Shown: positions 42,128-54,575, counted from the first letter of the stretch. The stretch: 64,000 bases of DNA from Pleurostoma richardsiae (GCA_030052745.1 JANBVO010000002.1:1054001-1118000), one strand, 5' to 3'. Notes: generated by a model not told the origin, from the letters alone. Program-made: numbers and translations.

Positions 42128-42219
42128 TCTCCCGCCGGGAATTGAACCCGGGTCTCGAGCGGTTGTCGGGGACGGACCCGGATGACAAGCTCACATACTG
42201 ACCACTATACTACGGAAGA
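42128..42219 (-). tRNA. tRNA-Asp (anticodon GTC) with ~20-nt intron
   Basis: On the minus strand the sequence starts TCTTCCGTAGTATAGTGGTC and ends GGTTCAATTCCCGGCGGGAG plus A. The acceptor stem TCTTCCG/CGGGAGA pairs over 7 bp with one T-G wobble. The A box (TAGTATAGTGG) and B box (GTTCAATTC) match Pol III consensus, and the T arm ACCCGGGTTCAATTCCCGG is complete. The anticodon arm reads TGAGC-TTGTCA, then a ~20-21 nt insertion, then GCTCG, which closes the stem. The insertion starts one base 3' of the anticodon, the canonical nuclear tRNA intron position. Removing it leaves 71-72 nt, correct for tRNA-Asp. Charges aspartate at GAC/GAU codons. Confidence 0.93.
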
Positions 42220-43107
42220 TTGTATGGTGTGTCGCACCATCTGTAGTGTGGAATTGTTGGGAGACGGATTGCAATTACAGCCTATAAAGCTTGATTGCCA
42301 GCTCAGAGTAGGCAAGCTAACGGACCCACAAAGCTGACCAAGGTCGCATGTCTTACACAGTTCGTCCATCCGCACCGACTGCCAAAGAGGAGAATTCCGG
42401 CGCGTGTCTTTCATTATGGTATCGAGTCCCTCTAAGACAGAGCACAGAAGCATATTCTGGTAAACATGATGAAGGCCCCGCTCCGCTCAAGCAATGAACC
42501 CCTATCCTGCCTGTCGAGAGAGTCACATGCTTCACGGGAGTGCCGGGAAAACGAAGATTTCCATGACTGTGAGCCTCAACTGAATACGGTTAGCGTCATG
42601 AAAGGAATGGCCAGCGCTGGCTCCCTCCGAAATCATAGAAACCGAGCGAGGCGGATCCCCCGGCGTCTTCACCAGGCTAAGGCAAGCAATGTCGGCGATC
42701 TTGAATACGGCCGAGCAAGTGACGAAGGGGGCTATGTGCCACCTGAGCTGCACCAACGCCGGATGTCGAATGCTTGGTGTTAGAAGCGTGGACAACAGGG
42801 AGGAATCGATCAGGGCCTGCTTCCAACGCTTTTACTAACCTGGTAAGCTGAGATTGATATTCCCTACTGACCCTATTGATACAGATGTAAATGATCCGTT
42901 TAGCAGTCTATAGGTTGCCAGAGTGCGGCACTTTTTACTTTGATTCCCCTCTTTCTCCAAACCCCATCAAAAGAAGATTCAAACGAGTGTATTCAAGGAG
43001 GTACCTACTGTAACCCCTTTCCAAAGACCAATTCAATTGCTTTACGAGAATAGCGCACTTTACCTGGACTGCGTATGGTCCAAGCGTATTTCTGCCTTAT
43101 TAGGTAG
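42220..43107. other. Intergenic, no supported gene
   Basis: 0.9 kb between the tRNA and the Zn2Cys6 gene. The frame at 42466-42783 shows no motif and has antisense competitors. Confidence 0.5.
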
Positions 43108-45848
43108 TTAGTTAGTGTCAAGCTCGTCCCCTAAGCTCTGGTAGAGGAACGAGTCCATCTCGGGGAGGAAATAGCTGAAGAGGCCCATGACATCCGTCCC
43201 GGGAAGGTCTCCAGAGTAGACATAGCTAAACTCATCCCGGAATCCAGGGGATATGCTGTTGGGCAGCACGGGATCTCTGAAGTTCGTGACACCCATTGTT
43301 GCCTATGTGTGGTGCCGATCAGCAGGCATGTAATGACTTAGAGTATATTGAGGGAGCACTTGCCTGCGCCCAGTCCGGAGTACGCTCCAGTGTCGACAGG
43401 GCAAGGCTCTCGTTGGGTGCCGGGGTGGGCTTAGGGGATAGCAACGGCAAAACGGGACTACTCGCCGGCGGAGGGGGGCCTTGCTCGGCACTCTCGGGGC
43501 GGCGGCGCTGGAAGTCGTTGACGTAGTCTCGCGCGATGTGAGCGAACTCCGAGATGAGAGAGCCAGGCAGAGTGTTGCCGCTCGCGTACTCGATCCGACT
43601 AAAGTATCCGCCGCCGATGTCTAGGAGAGCAAGGTTGGAAGGCGTGTCGGGGCTGCTCGGGTCATGGACAACTATGTCGAAGAGGACGAAGAGGGCTGTT
43701 AGGGGGATGACTGCAAGGATCCTAAGTCTGGTTAGCATATCGATACATTGAAGGTATTGATGCAAGATCACGCAACAGACTCACCAAAGCGGTGTGTAGG
43801 GCTCCACGTTGATGAAGGTCGTCAGCTCCAGAATGGCCCTGGCCGACTCTAGTATGCCCTTCTCGGTCGCCGCATGCTGAGCGGCGGCTGATGGACTGTC
43901 GAGTTTGGCAAGGTGATGGACCTTGGCCCGTGATAGGATTAGGACGAAGCTGTGGTAGAGGAAGCTCGTTGCGAGAGCCATCGTACTCTCCGAAGCGCTT
44001 GAGTAGATGTGATTCTGGAACCTTGTGCCCGGTCTGATGCCTCCGGTGCTAGGGATTGATAGCCGCCAGTCTTCAACCTCTGCGCGTAGCTGATCAATGA
44101 TCGCGAGGCAGTAGGCGGTAGAATTGCACGAGGCGCCGACCGAAAGCAAGGACGTGTAGGTGCGGGAAAGCAGCCGAGCGTGGCGGATAAGAATGAGGAA
44201 CCAATCCACGTCCCCAAACACGGATTCAGGAACGCTAGGAATAGGACAACATATATCACTGTCTACGAATGCCTGTTGATGATCCTTTAGTCTGCTGGTA
44301 ATTCTCTTGCGCTCGGTCATTACAAGAAGAGTGACTCACTGAGCTCCTCCCGAAATGGAAACTCATCACCTTCTCTATTCCATATAATACCCAAAAGGTC
44401 TTCTGGTAGCTGTGTGCAGCCTGCCCTACAAGGTTTGTAGAGGCGAGGTTCTGCGCTCTCCGTGAAGCTTCCGAGAGGATGATACGCTCGATTGAGAGGC
44501 ACGATACACAGAGACCGTAGATGGCCATCGCCGTCAGCGCCTGTAGAGTGATGAGCGAGTCTGGGAGCGTGAGCAACTCGGAAAAGTTGGAGAGTGCAAT
44601 TGAGAACAGCCTCCATGCCTCCCCTTTCCCAGGCTCGAAGCTGCCGCCGTCAGCATAGAGGCAGCCAATGGCGAGTACAGCGTGGTACAGTGAGCACCAT
44701 GCTTTGCTTCGGGAGAGACTCCGCGGGAGCTCAGGACTCAGGGCTTTCGCTTCGAATGACCCTCTGTCAAGGAACGCATACAGGCTGTGGGAACGGTCGA
44801 AGTAGACTTCAGAGGTCAGTCGCATATCATCTGAGGGAAAGCTATAGGGCATACGCTTGATGCAATTCGAGGCAAAATCTCTGTCGAGGCAGAAATCTGC
44901 CACCCGATTTGGCTGCAATATGGGCTCTTGCGTGGCTGGCTCTGTTCGTCTTACTCTGCCACCGATGACCACATTTATCCGCCTCACCAGCTCGTTCACC
45001 TTGTTGTTCTGCAGCCTTGTCGAAAGGGACATTAGCCTGCTCTCCGAGAAGAATGTCAAGCTATAGCTTCCGCCTTCTCCCGTGTTAGTAGTCGGGGACA
45101 ACCACGGGGTCCTTACGGCCCACGTACCAAAAATCCCATTGCCCTATAGTTTCATCATAGCATCAGCCAACAAACCACACAGACTAGTCAAACTGTTCGA
45201 TATATGAGACAGAGGATGCAACTCACCCTGACAGGGGGCGAAGTATCCTCCTTTGAGCTCCGGGACGTTGTCTGTCTCTGCGCCTGAGCGAGGAGGTAAT
45301 CAACATAGAGTTTCGGGACGTGATCAAAATCACTGTGCTCGGCGCCATCATCTGGTCTATACGGCCGCAGTCCTCCATAGTCAGATACAGATGAGTTAGA
45401 CAGCTTGACCTTTTTGAGACTTTCAGGAGTCTCGGGCGAGGCGGGCGGTTTGTTCAGCAACAAATGTTTCGTGACTGGGCATGGTTAGTGTGAGAAGCCA
45501 ATTCTTCTGCGTGGTAGGTTTCATTAAGCTAATAATGTACCATTACGCTTTGGCACTTTCTTCGTGCCGAAGTGGCATGCTGTGTTTCGTCGCTTGAGCC
45601 CGGTTGTCAGCCGTCAAGGGGTTGCTTAGCTCCGCAGATGGACATGGAGGCTTACAATGCAGTTACCGCAGGGTCCCGGATATCCGGCGTCTACGTATGC
45701 ATGTTAGACGCCCCTTGCCTACAAATCTCTAGTGTAGTACCAATATCGACTTACTAGGGCATCGGACCTTACGCGCTTTGCAGGCATCGCAGGACTTGTG
45801 GCTTCGCATGCCGAAGCTTGCGGGAGGTGGAGAAGACTTGGCTTCCAT
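43108..45848 (-). CDS. Zn2Cys6 transcription factor with Fungal_trans domain, next to the ABC transporter
   Basis: Eight minus-strand exons: 45848-45755, 45690-45656, 45592-45547, 45474-45227, 45143-44340, 44272-43785, 43721-43364 and 43302-43108, in total 2268 nt and 755 residues. The zinc cluster is assembled from three tiny exons: KSCDACKARKVRCP + NAGYPGPCGNCI + RRNTAC, a Cx2Cx6Cx8Cx2Cx6C pattern. The middle domain includes SLYHAVLAIGCLYADGGSF, IYGLCVSCLSIERII and the diagnostic FHFGRSS + AFVDSDICCPIP. The intron at 43363 uses a GC donor (GCAAGT) and a normal AG. The C-terminus contains a Pro-rich segment and an acidic, aromatic tail (FSYFLPEMDSFLYQSL) that could be an activation domain. 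It is transcribed away from the PDR transporter at 46448 with 599 bp between, which suggests control of that gene and possibly of the block downstream. Confidence 0.9.
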
Positions 45849-46447
45849 CCTGGGACTGCCCTTGCTCTAGGCGATGCAGCTTGCAAAAGAAAGAGTAGCT
45901 CCGGGGACAGCTTTTACCGGCAGCGTACGCGGTGTGTCAAGCGTACGTGTGATTGCAACTCGTACGAAGTCAGCAAGGGGGGGGGGCTATATTTTAAGGG
46001 CAACTCGGAACCGAGACTCGGCAAAGAACAAAGAGCTCGAGTCAGACATCTCGGCGCCGACATTCTTATTTAGGTAAAGTGTGTGACGTACTATCACCCG
46101 ACTCGTCCGAGCGGGAGCCAACTGACTCCACAAAAGACTTCCTGTACGCTTACACTTCAGCGACGACTGTATGCGGCGAGCATGTAGATCGGGATCTCGG
46201 CGGTCGTTGGCCTCGGAAATGACGGAAAGGAAGATGATGGCAGTGGCTGTGTGTGCCATTGCCGGATTCCTTGAGGGTTCCGTACATGGTATATAGCTGG
46301 TCTGCCGGTCTGCTGCCCCAGGCTCTAGCTCTTGTACGCTGGTTTGTCCAGCCTCTACCCCGTGACAGCGCGTCTGCTCTTGCGAGCCGATCTCCCGTAC
46401 CTCAGCACGGATCTCAATCTGAGAGGATACGGTGCGCAGTCTTAGCC
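45849..46447. promoter_or_regulatory. Divergent promoter, Zn2Cys6 factor / ABC transporter
   Basis: 599 bp. Contains a run of nine G at about 45977-45985 and a TATA-like TATATAG at 46290-46296, about 155 bases upstream of the transporter ATG. Repeated CGT/ACG words (GCGTACG-type, 45920-45965) are present but no clean palindromic site was found. Confidence 0.45.
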
Positions 46448-49400
46448 ATGGAGATTGACGAGCAACCAACAGAGTTCTCCACACGCGAGCCCTCCCTCGT
46501 CGAGTCCGGGGAAACCTTCACTGCGTCGAGACCATCGAGAGCGCACTTCAGGGAGAACCCAGAAGAGGACCAACACACTGCTGAGCTCGTGAGGCGCTTC
46601 AGCTTAGATTTAGTGCAGACGTCGTCACGAGTGACCGTTGGAGTGAACCCCTTCACGGCGTCTGTCCCATCCCTGGATCCGCATTCCCCTAGCTTCAACG
46701 CAAGGAGCTGGGCAAAGGCTCTGGTGCACGCCTTCGACCGAGATCCCGACAGATACCCTCAAGCTAAAGCCGGTGTCGCGTATCGTGGCCTAAGTGTGCA
46801 CGGCTTTGGAACCCCGACGGACTACCAGAAGGATGTCTTCAACGTACTTCTCCAGGGACCGCTGATTGTACATCAGCGGCTCAGCAATCGTCGCAGAAAG
46901 GTGCAAATATTGCGAGACATCGATGGACTGGCGAGAAGTGGAGAGATGGTCTTGGTCCTCGGACGACCAGGGAGGTGAGTGTCACCCCGACTTCGGTCCT
47001 GGTATCTTACAGAGGGCCCTGGCAAGAATTCTAACCGTCTGGTAGCGGTGTGACGACCCTTCTCAAGACTATAGCCGGCGAGACCAACGGCCTTCACCTG
47101 GATCCAGAGTCGCACATTTCCTATCAAGGTCAGCTCGAGCCATCTTTTGTAACTCTCCGTCTTTGCTGCTAACAACCCCTGCACAGGGATACCGATGAAG
47201 ACCATGCAGGAGCGCTTTCGTGGCGAGGTCATATACCAGGCCGAGACAGACGTCCACTTTCCCCATCTTACCGTCGGCCAGACCCTGATGTTCGCGGCTC
47301 TTGCCCGGACGCCGAGCAATCGACTGGCGGGAGTCAGCCGTCATCAATATGCACAGCATATCCGGGATGTGGCCATGGCAATCTTCGGTATCTCTCACAC
47401 GATCAATACCAAAGTCGGCAACGATTTCGTCAGGGGTGTGAGCGGCGGCGAGCGCAAGAGAGTCAGCATAGCCGAAGTGGCTTTGAGTCGAAGTGCCATC
47501 CAGTGTTGGGACAACAGTACGAGGGGTCTAGACAGTGCAAGCGCCCTGGAATTTGCACGCACTCTGAGGCTGTCGACTGACCTCACGGGCACTACCGCCA
47601 TTGTTGCCATGTACCAGGCGTCCCAGGCAGCCTACGATGTGAGCAGGACGCAAGAAACTCTGACAAGGAATAACTATTGCTGACATGTTCCAGACCTTTG
47701 ACAAAGTTGCCGTCCTGTACGAGGGTCGACAGATCTACTTCGGCTCTAGAGACGCTGCAAAGCAGTACTTCGTCAATATGGGCTACCACTGCCCCGATCG
47801 TCAGACGACAGCGGATTTCCTGACGTCGTTGACCAACCCGGCAGAGAGGATCGTGAGAGCCGGGTTCGAAGACAGAGTGCCTCGAACAGCCGACGAGTTT
47901 GCTGAGTATTGGAAGAAGAGCGAGACCCGTGCACAGCTGCTGAGTGACATCGCTGCCTTTGAAGAAGAGTACCCAATGGATGGAAGCCAGGTCAAAGAGT
48001 TTGCGACGGCTCGTAAGGCCCAGCAAGCCAGCCTAACGTGAGTTGATAGCCCCCGACGAAGCGTTGTATCAGTGCACGACAACCTGCTGACTGGCCTTCC
48101 AAGCCCCCCCAAGTCTCCTTACACAATATCCATCCCCATGCAGATCCGGCTCTGTATGACGCGCGGCTACCAGAGGATTATGGGAGACAAGACATTCTTT
48201 CTGGTGACTGTCTTTGGAAACCTGACCATTTCCCTAGTTCTGGGAAGCGTGTTCTATCAGCTCTCTCCCGATGCATCGAGCATTAACTCTCGATGCATCC
48301 TACTCTTTTTCGCCATATTGTTCAGCGCCCTGAATAGCGCGCTCGAGGTGGGTCACTCGCGGGCTATCAAGAGCTCGAAAGATCTGATTACTGACATATC
48401 CAGATCCTGTCGCTGTACGTTCAAAGACCGATCGTGGAGAAGCATTCTAGGTACGCCTTGTACCAGCCTCTCTCGGAGGCCATCGCGTCCGCCATCTGCG
48501 AAATGCCCTCGAAGATCCTGTCCGCTATTGCGTTCAACATCCCGCTCTACTTCATGGCCGACCTGCGGCACGGTGCTGGTCATTTCTTCATCTTCCTGCT
48601 CTTCAGCTTTACCTGCACACTGACCATGTCCATGATCCTCCGCACTATTGGCCAGGCTTCTCGAACCGTGCACCAGGCCCTCACCCCAGCCGCCATCTTC
48701 ATCATCGCGCTCGTCATCTACACCGGCTTCGTCCTTCCCACGCGGTACATGCAGGGCTGGCTACGTTGGATCAACTATCTCAACCCCATCGCCTACGCTT
48801 ACGAAAGCCTCATTGTCAACGAGCTGAGTGGGCGGGAATTCCCCTGTGTGCAGTTCGTACCGGCGTACCCCACCGCTTCGGGTGCGGAGCACACCTGCTC
48901 CACGCCAGGAGGCGCCGCCGGGGCCGACTTCGTCTCAGGCGACGTCGTAATGAACGCGACCTACAAGTACTACCACGCTCATCTCTGGAGGTAGGAAGAC
49001 CTACTATGCCCTATTTATACCCTGATCTGTCTTGGCTGACTTCTGCGGCATAGGAACTTGGGTATCCTCTTCGGGTTCATGATCTTCTTCTTCTTCACGT
49101 ACATAGTCGCGGCGGAGCTCGTGACGGCGAGTCGTTCAAAGGGCGAAATCCTGGTATTTAGACGTGGCCATAAGACACTGTCTGCTGCAAAGCCCGCGAC
49201 GGAGCACTACAGCACAGACAGATCTCCCAGCTCGGCGACGGAGGTGAGGGAGAGCGTTCCGCCGGAACCTCCCAAGCAGCAAGACATCTTCCATTGGAAG
49301 GATGTTTGCTACGACATAAACATCAAGGGCGAACACCGGCGCCTCCTGGACTACGTCGACGGCTGGGTCAAGCCGGGGACCTTGACAGTGCTTATGGTAA

Positions 49401-51485
49401 GCTGTAGATTATTCGCGAATCGGGTGAGACCACTCTGACTGATCTCATACAGGGCGCGTCGGGAGCGGGCAAGACGACTCTTCTTGATGTACTAGCCAAC
49501 AGAGTCACCATGGGAGTGGTGACCGGTGACATGTTGGTCAACGGCACACCCAGGGACCAATCATTTCAGAGAAAGACGGGGTACGTCCAGCAGCAGGATG
49601 TACACCTTGAGACGTCTACGGTGCGGGAGGCTTTACAGTTCAGCGCTCTACTGCGGCAACACATGTCGGTCAGTAAGGAAGAGAAATATGCCTTCGTCGA
49701 AGAAGTGATCACCCTCCTTGAGATGGAAGAATATGCCGATGCCGTCGTTGGTGTGCCAGGAGAAGGTATTTACAGCCATCTATCGCCGTCTCCGAACCAT
49801 CAAAAGCTTAACGCTGGCATTTCTCATAGGACTCAACGTGGAGCAAAGGAAGCGGCTTACAATCGGCGTCGAGCTGGCTGCAAAGCCGGATCTCCTCCTC
49901 TTCTTGGACGAGCCCACATCGGGCCTCGACAGCCAGACGGCATGGTCCATAGCCACCCTAGTCCGGAAGCTCTCGGACAACGGCCAGGCGGTCCTCTGCA
50001 CCATCCACCAGCCGTCGGCCATGCTGTTCCAGCAGTTCGACCGACTACTTCTCCTCGCAGCCGGTGGAAAGACGGTCTATTTCGGAGACATCGGCGAGAA
50101 CTCCAAAGTTCTCACCTCCTACTTTGAGCAGTACGGGGCCACGCCTTGCGGCGCCGACGAGAATCCGGCGGAGTGGATGCTCAGGGTTATCGGGGCTGCC
50201 CCTGGCGCGAAGGCAGACAGAGATTGGCCGCAGACATGGCGGAGCAGCAAGGAATACGCCGCTGTCTGCGGGGAGCTGAGAGAGCTTGAGGGTCGTCGGC
50301 TCGAGCACCGGGACGTCCAAGAGGGTGCCGAGATGGGCAGCTATGCGACCCCGTTCTACTACCAGTTCTGCATGTGCACGAAGCGGGTGTTCGAGCAGTA
50401 CTGGCGCACACCGTCTTATATCTACGCGAAGCTCATTCTATGCTTTGCTACTGTGCGTCCGAGCAAATCCCACATTCTTCAATCGGTTGCTAACGTTAGC
50501 TAGAGCCTGTTCATCGGCCTCTCCTTCTACAAGGCGAAGCTCACACAGCAGGGCCTCCAGAACCAGATGTTCTCCATCTTCATGCTCCTCGTCATCTTCG
50601 CCTTCCTCACTTACCAGACCATGCCGCACTTCATCCGCCAGCGCGAGCTGTACGAGATCCGCGAGCGCGCCTCGCGGACCTACTCGTGGGGCGTCTTCAT
50701 GCTCGCCAACATCGTCGTCGAGCTGCCGTGGAACACCTTCGCGGCGTTGCTCGTCTTCTTGCCCTTTTACTACCTCGTCGGCATGGACCGCAACGGCATC
50801 CCCACGCACAGCGTGTCCGAGCGCAGCGGGCTCATGTTCCTGCTGCTCTGGGTTTTCCTGGTGTTCGAGTCGACATTCGCTGACATGGTCGTTGCTGGTG
50901 CCCCGACGGCAGAGCTCGGAGCGACCATGGCCTTGCTGCTCTTCGCGTTCTGCCTCATCTTCTGCGGGTAAGTTTCCCTTCTCCCTTCTGGACTCCACGA
51001 CTTCATAGTGTCGCTCTATCAGAAGCTCAAAGCTAATGTATCAAAGTGTCATGGTCTCCAAGGACGCCCTCCCCGGCTTCTGGATCTTCATGTACCGCGT
51101 CTCGCCCCTCACCTACCTGATCGGTGGGCTGCTCTCCACTGGCGTCGGGCAGCACGCCGTCGAGTGCTCCTCCATCGAGCTGCTCCGCTTCCAGCCGCCT
51201 GCCGGTCTCACCTGCGGCGAGTACATGGCGCCGTACATGCAATTGGCAGGTGGCTCCGTCTACAACCCGAACGCGACGGACACGTGCGAGTTCTGCTCAC
51301 TGGCGACGACGGACGCGTTCTTGGCGTCAGTCAACGTTTTCTACAGCGAGAGGTGGCGCGACTTTGGCCTCATGTGGGTGTACGTCGCGTTCAACTTGGC
51401 GGCCGCCCTATTCTTCTATTGGCTTGCGCGGGTTCCGAAGGTCGACTTGAAGGTGACCCTGAGCAAGCTGTACAGCAAAGCTTGA
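46448..51485 (+). CDS. Full-size PDR-type (ABCG) multidrug ABC transporter
   Basis: Eleven exons: 46448-46974, 47046-47128, 47187-47638, 47694-48037, 48104-48347, 48404-48990, 49054-49396, 49453-49765, 49830-50452, 50504-50967 and 51047-51485; 4419 nt, 1472 residues. Architecture is NBD1-TMD1-NBD2-TMD2. NBD1 has Walker [13 protein letters not shown] (about 173; the usual GxxGxGCTT Cys is Val), signature [13 protein letters not shown] and the degenerate Walker [21 protein letters not shown]1 includes [20 protein letters not shown] and the large extracellular loop. NBD2 has Walker [13 protein letters not shown] (about 861), signature [12 protein letters not shown] and Walker [15 protein letters not shown]. 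The last loop before the C-terminal helix is Cys-rich (CEFCSL), as usual. It is a plasma-membrane exporter of hydrophobic toxicants or metabolites, ATP-driven. Length and motif asymmetry between the two NBDs are typical of fungal PDR pumps. Its own Zn2Cys6 regulator diverges from it. Confidence 0.95.
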
Positions 51486-52287
51486 TAGTGAAGCACCACC
51501 AGCACCGAGGTCGCCAATACGCTCTTTTCTGGTATTTCCTATGTTCTGTTATCTTCCTCGTTTTCACTGACTTGATTAGAGATATTGGAGAAGATGAGTA
51601 ACTGAGATGAGAAGAAGAAAGAAGATTATCTGCCTAGTTGCATGGCAGAATTGAACTGAGAGTAAACAGAATTAATTCCTCAAATGTCATCCCAGGAGAA
51701 AGAGGTGTTAATTACTTTTCTTCCCCCTCTCTCTTCCGGGAGGCCTCGCCATCGATAGACGTGCGCTCTTAAAGAGTCACATCCCATACATAGACGATCT
51801 CATTATAGGAAGCAAACAAAGAGATAGACTCCTTACGCCTCTACTGATATGATATTGCTGTTCCAGCTATGACGATTGAGTCACACATAGTATGCACATA
51901 TGACATGGTTCGACTGGGTGTATCTCGTGTGAAGAGGCCTACCAGCTATTGACGTGAACAAAGTCAACATTGATCGAGTTGTCATTTCGCGATGCCATTA
52001 GCTGCCTAGCATACATTCGGAAGACGTCTTGGCGAAGAAGCGTCTTATGAGCCATTATGAGCCATTCTCGGACCCGCTCCACGCGCGCTAATTACTTCAG
52101 CGCCGGCACGCCTTCAAAAGGGTAAGAAGGCACCTGATACGCCTTCAGAAAATAAAGAACATCATTCGTTGGGAGAAGTAAGCTTGGTATCGGAGGTCGT
52201 TTCTTCCTTTTTGAACTGAGGGTTCACCATCAGAGACGTCACAACACAAAACCCTCAATCGCGAGTTCAACAAAGCTTTTGTATAGC
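51486..52287. other. Intergenic, no supported gene
   Basis: 0.8 kb, AT-rich, with a short direct repeat of ATGAGCCATT near 52047-52066. It carries the promoter of the acyltransferase gene. Confidence 0.55.
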
Positions 52288-53685
52288 ATGGGTGGGACGA
52301 ATCTTCCCTTGGGCGCTGACGCTGGCGACTGTCTGGATATCCTCGCCCAGAGCCCGCTAGTCTATATATACACGCAGATAACTCTCTGCTTCTCAGTGCC
52401 CGAGGCTTCAGCACATCCGACTATCATCAATACCTTAACCACCGGTCTTGAGCGTCTGGCGACGAGCTTCCCGTGGGTGGCGGCCCAAGTCGTCAATGAT
52501 GCCGGCGTCAACAAGTTCAGGCCTTTCGAGCGGACGCCCCGGCTAGTCGTGAAGGACCTTTCGCAGGACGCCTCCATGCCGACGATGGCCGACCTGCGGG
52601 AAGCGCGCTTTCCCGCCCGGATGCTGGACGAGTCCCGTATTGCTCCCCGTATGACTCTCCCCGGGGCGCCCGGCGAGGGCCCCGGGGACCCGACCCCGGT
52701 CTTTCTTGTGCAGGCCACCTTCATCACGGGCGGTCTACTGCTCACCCTGGTTGGCAACCACGGAACCATGGACATGGTTGGCCAGGCGCAGGTCATGCGC
52801 CTCCTGTCGAAGGCCTGCCGTAATGAGCCCTTCACGAGCGAAGAGCTGTCGTCCGGCAACCTTCCTCGCCTCGACCTCGTTCCCCTGCTAGAAGACTCGT
52901 ACGATCCCACCCCAGAGGTTGCCCATCAGATCATTAAGCCTAAACCGCCGGTCCAGGCCGATTCTGGCGCCGCGGGCGAGCGTACAGAAACCTTTGCCCC
53001 GCCGGGCTCCTTCTGGGCATACTTCATCTTCTCGCGCTCCTCCCTCACCTCCCTGAAGTCGCTGGCCACGGAGGCCGTCACCGACCCTCCAGGCTTCGTC
53101 TCCACCGACGACGCCCTCACGGCCTTCGTCTGGCAGTCCGTCGTCCGAGCCCGGCGGCCCCGCCTCGACCCCTCGGCGAGACCGCAGATGACTCGCGCCG
53201 TGGATGTCCGGCACTTCCTACACGTCCCGGACACGTATCCAGGCATGATACAGAACCTGACGTACCACCAGTCTTCGCTCCAGGACCTCGTCAAGTCTCC
53301 GCTTGGCCTCATAGCGTCGCGGCTCCGCACAGCCGTCGACCCCCGGACGTCCAACCTGGCCCACGCCACCCGTGCCCTGGCGATGTACATCAGCCGCGCA
53401 GAGGACAGGAACCTCGTGTCACTCACGGCGGACATCAACGGGTCAGTGGACATCACGCCCAGCTCGTGGGTTAAGATCGACTGCTACGCAATGGACTTCG
53501 GCCTCGAGCTGGGCCTTCCCGAGGCCGTGCGAAGACCGAAGTTCTTGCCGTGCGAGGGCCTGATGTACTTTATGCCTCGGGCGCCGAACGGCGAGGTTGC
53601 ACTCCTGTTGTGTCTGAGGGAGGACGATATGGAAAGACTGAAGGCAGATGAAGAATTCACGAAACACGCCGAGTATGTCGGGTGA
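52288..53685 (+). CDS. BAHD-type O-acyltransferase (trichothecene 3-O-acetyltransferase-like family)
   Basis: Single exon of 465 residues from ATG 52288. The catalytic HxxxD motif is intact as NHGTMDMVGQ (about residues 158-162), placed after the LVQATFITGGLLLTLVGNHG strand. The second family landmark, DFGWG in plant BAHD enzymes, appears near the C-terminus as MDFGLELG, a common fungal variant. Between them lie FVSTDDALTAFVWQSVVRAR and DVRHFLHVPDTYPGMIQNL, typical of fungal relatives of Tri101-type acetyltransferases. The enzyme should transfer an acyl group from acyl-CoA to a hydroxyl (or amine) of a small molecule, for self-protection or tailoring. The acceptor is unknown, and no trichothecene synthase gene is in the window. 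Position between a PDR pump and a PhyH dioxygenase suggests modification and export of one compound. Cytosolic; no signal or membrane helix. Confidence 0.9.
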   Translation: MGGTNLPLGADAGDCLDILAQSPLVYIYTQITLCFSVPEASAHPTIINTLTTGLERLATSFPWVAAQVVNDAGVNKFRPFERTPRLVVKDLSQDASMPTMADLREARFPARMLDESRIAPRMTLPGAPGEGPGDPTPVFLVQATFITGGLLLTLVGNHGTMDMVGQAQVMRLLSKACRNEPFTSEELSSGNLPRLDLVPLLEDSYDPTPEVAHQIIKPKPPVQADSGAAGERTETFAPPGSFWAYFIFSRSSLTSLKSLATEAVTDPPGFVSTDDALTAFVWQSVVRARRPRLDPSARPQMTRAVDVRHFLHVPDTYPGMIQNLTYHQSSLQDLVKSPLGLIASRLRTAVDPRTSNLAHATRALAMYISRAEDRNLVSLTADINGSVDITPSSWVKIDCYAMDFGLELGLPEAVRRPKFLPCEGLMYFMPRAPNGEVALLLCLREDDMERLKADEEFTKHAEYVG

Positions 53686-54575
53686 GGGCTTGGTAACACC
53701 TTCGAAAGATCCAAGGCAACTCGGTCGTGATAACCTCTGTCTCGATGGGATGACCAGTCTCGCCGAAGTTTCCGTTTGCATGGTACGATAGAATAGATGA
53801 GACCCGAATGAGCAAGATGCCTCATTGGTACCCTTCTGAACCTGTCGCGTCAGGAGTACCCTCTGCGAGGCCACCTCGTGAGTAAATAATGGTAGACTCG
53901 CCCGACTCCGACCGAAAGGATATGGTGTTATCCTCATTTATGACCATCTCGGTAACCCTGCCTTCGTTCTCGTCCATCAAGATCTGCTGCTTGAACACCT
54001 TCGTGCTCTCCGAGTACTCCTAACAACCCTAGCGACGCCGGCGGCGGCGGTGCTAGCAAGAACAGCCCATGGTCCGCTCGGACTGACCGGTGACGGCGTC
54101 ATCTTTGGCGACGTGATAAGTTCGGACCATCCAAGGCGTTCTGTTACGTGAAAACGGGTGCTCGTTCGCGAGTACCCCTGGCCCACGTACCACTAGGACC
54201 GACAGCATTCAAGACTCTTCTATCTCCGCACCTTACAGATAGTGTGCTAGACAATCAAGCCCTTTGCACCTCATTACCTGATATTTTGACTTGAACGTCA
54301 TGCCTTGGCCCCTATAGACTCCCATATAGTCAATCTTGACTGCTTGTGTGCTAACCTATCTAAGCAATAAGTCCCCGTTGTTTGTAGCATCCCGCTCTCT
54401 TGAACCCACTATTCACCAATACTTGAGAATTACTATAATTGATTTTGTCATTTAGATCTTGTATTGATTCTAGAATAGCACAGTCTGGAGCCACAGTTGA
54501 CTCTCCTCTGACGGTTGAGAAAGCCACAGGTCCTTGCAATCCACATATTCCTAGATATCCTCACACTTCTCTATC
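53686..54575. other. Intergenic between convergent genes
   Basis: 0.9 kb. AT-rich after 54240. No supported gene, RNA or repeat. Confidence 0.55.
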
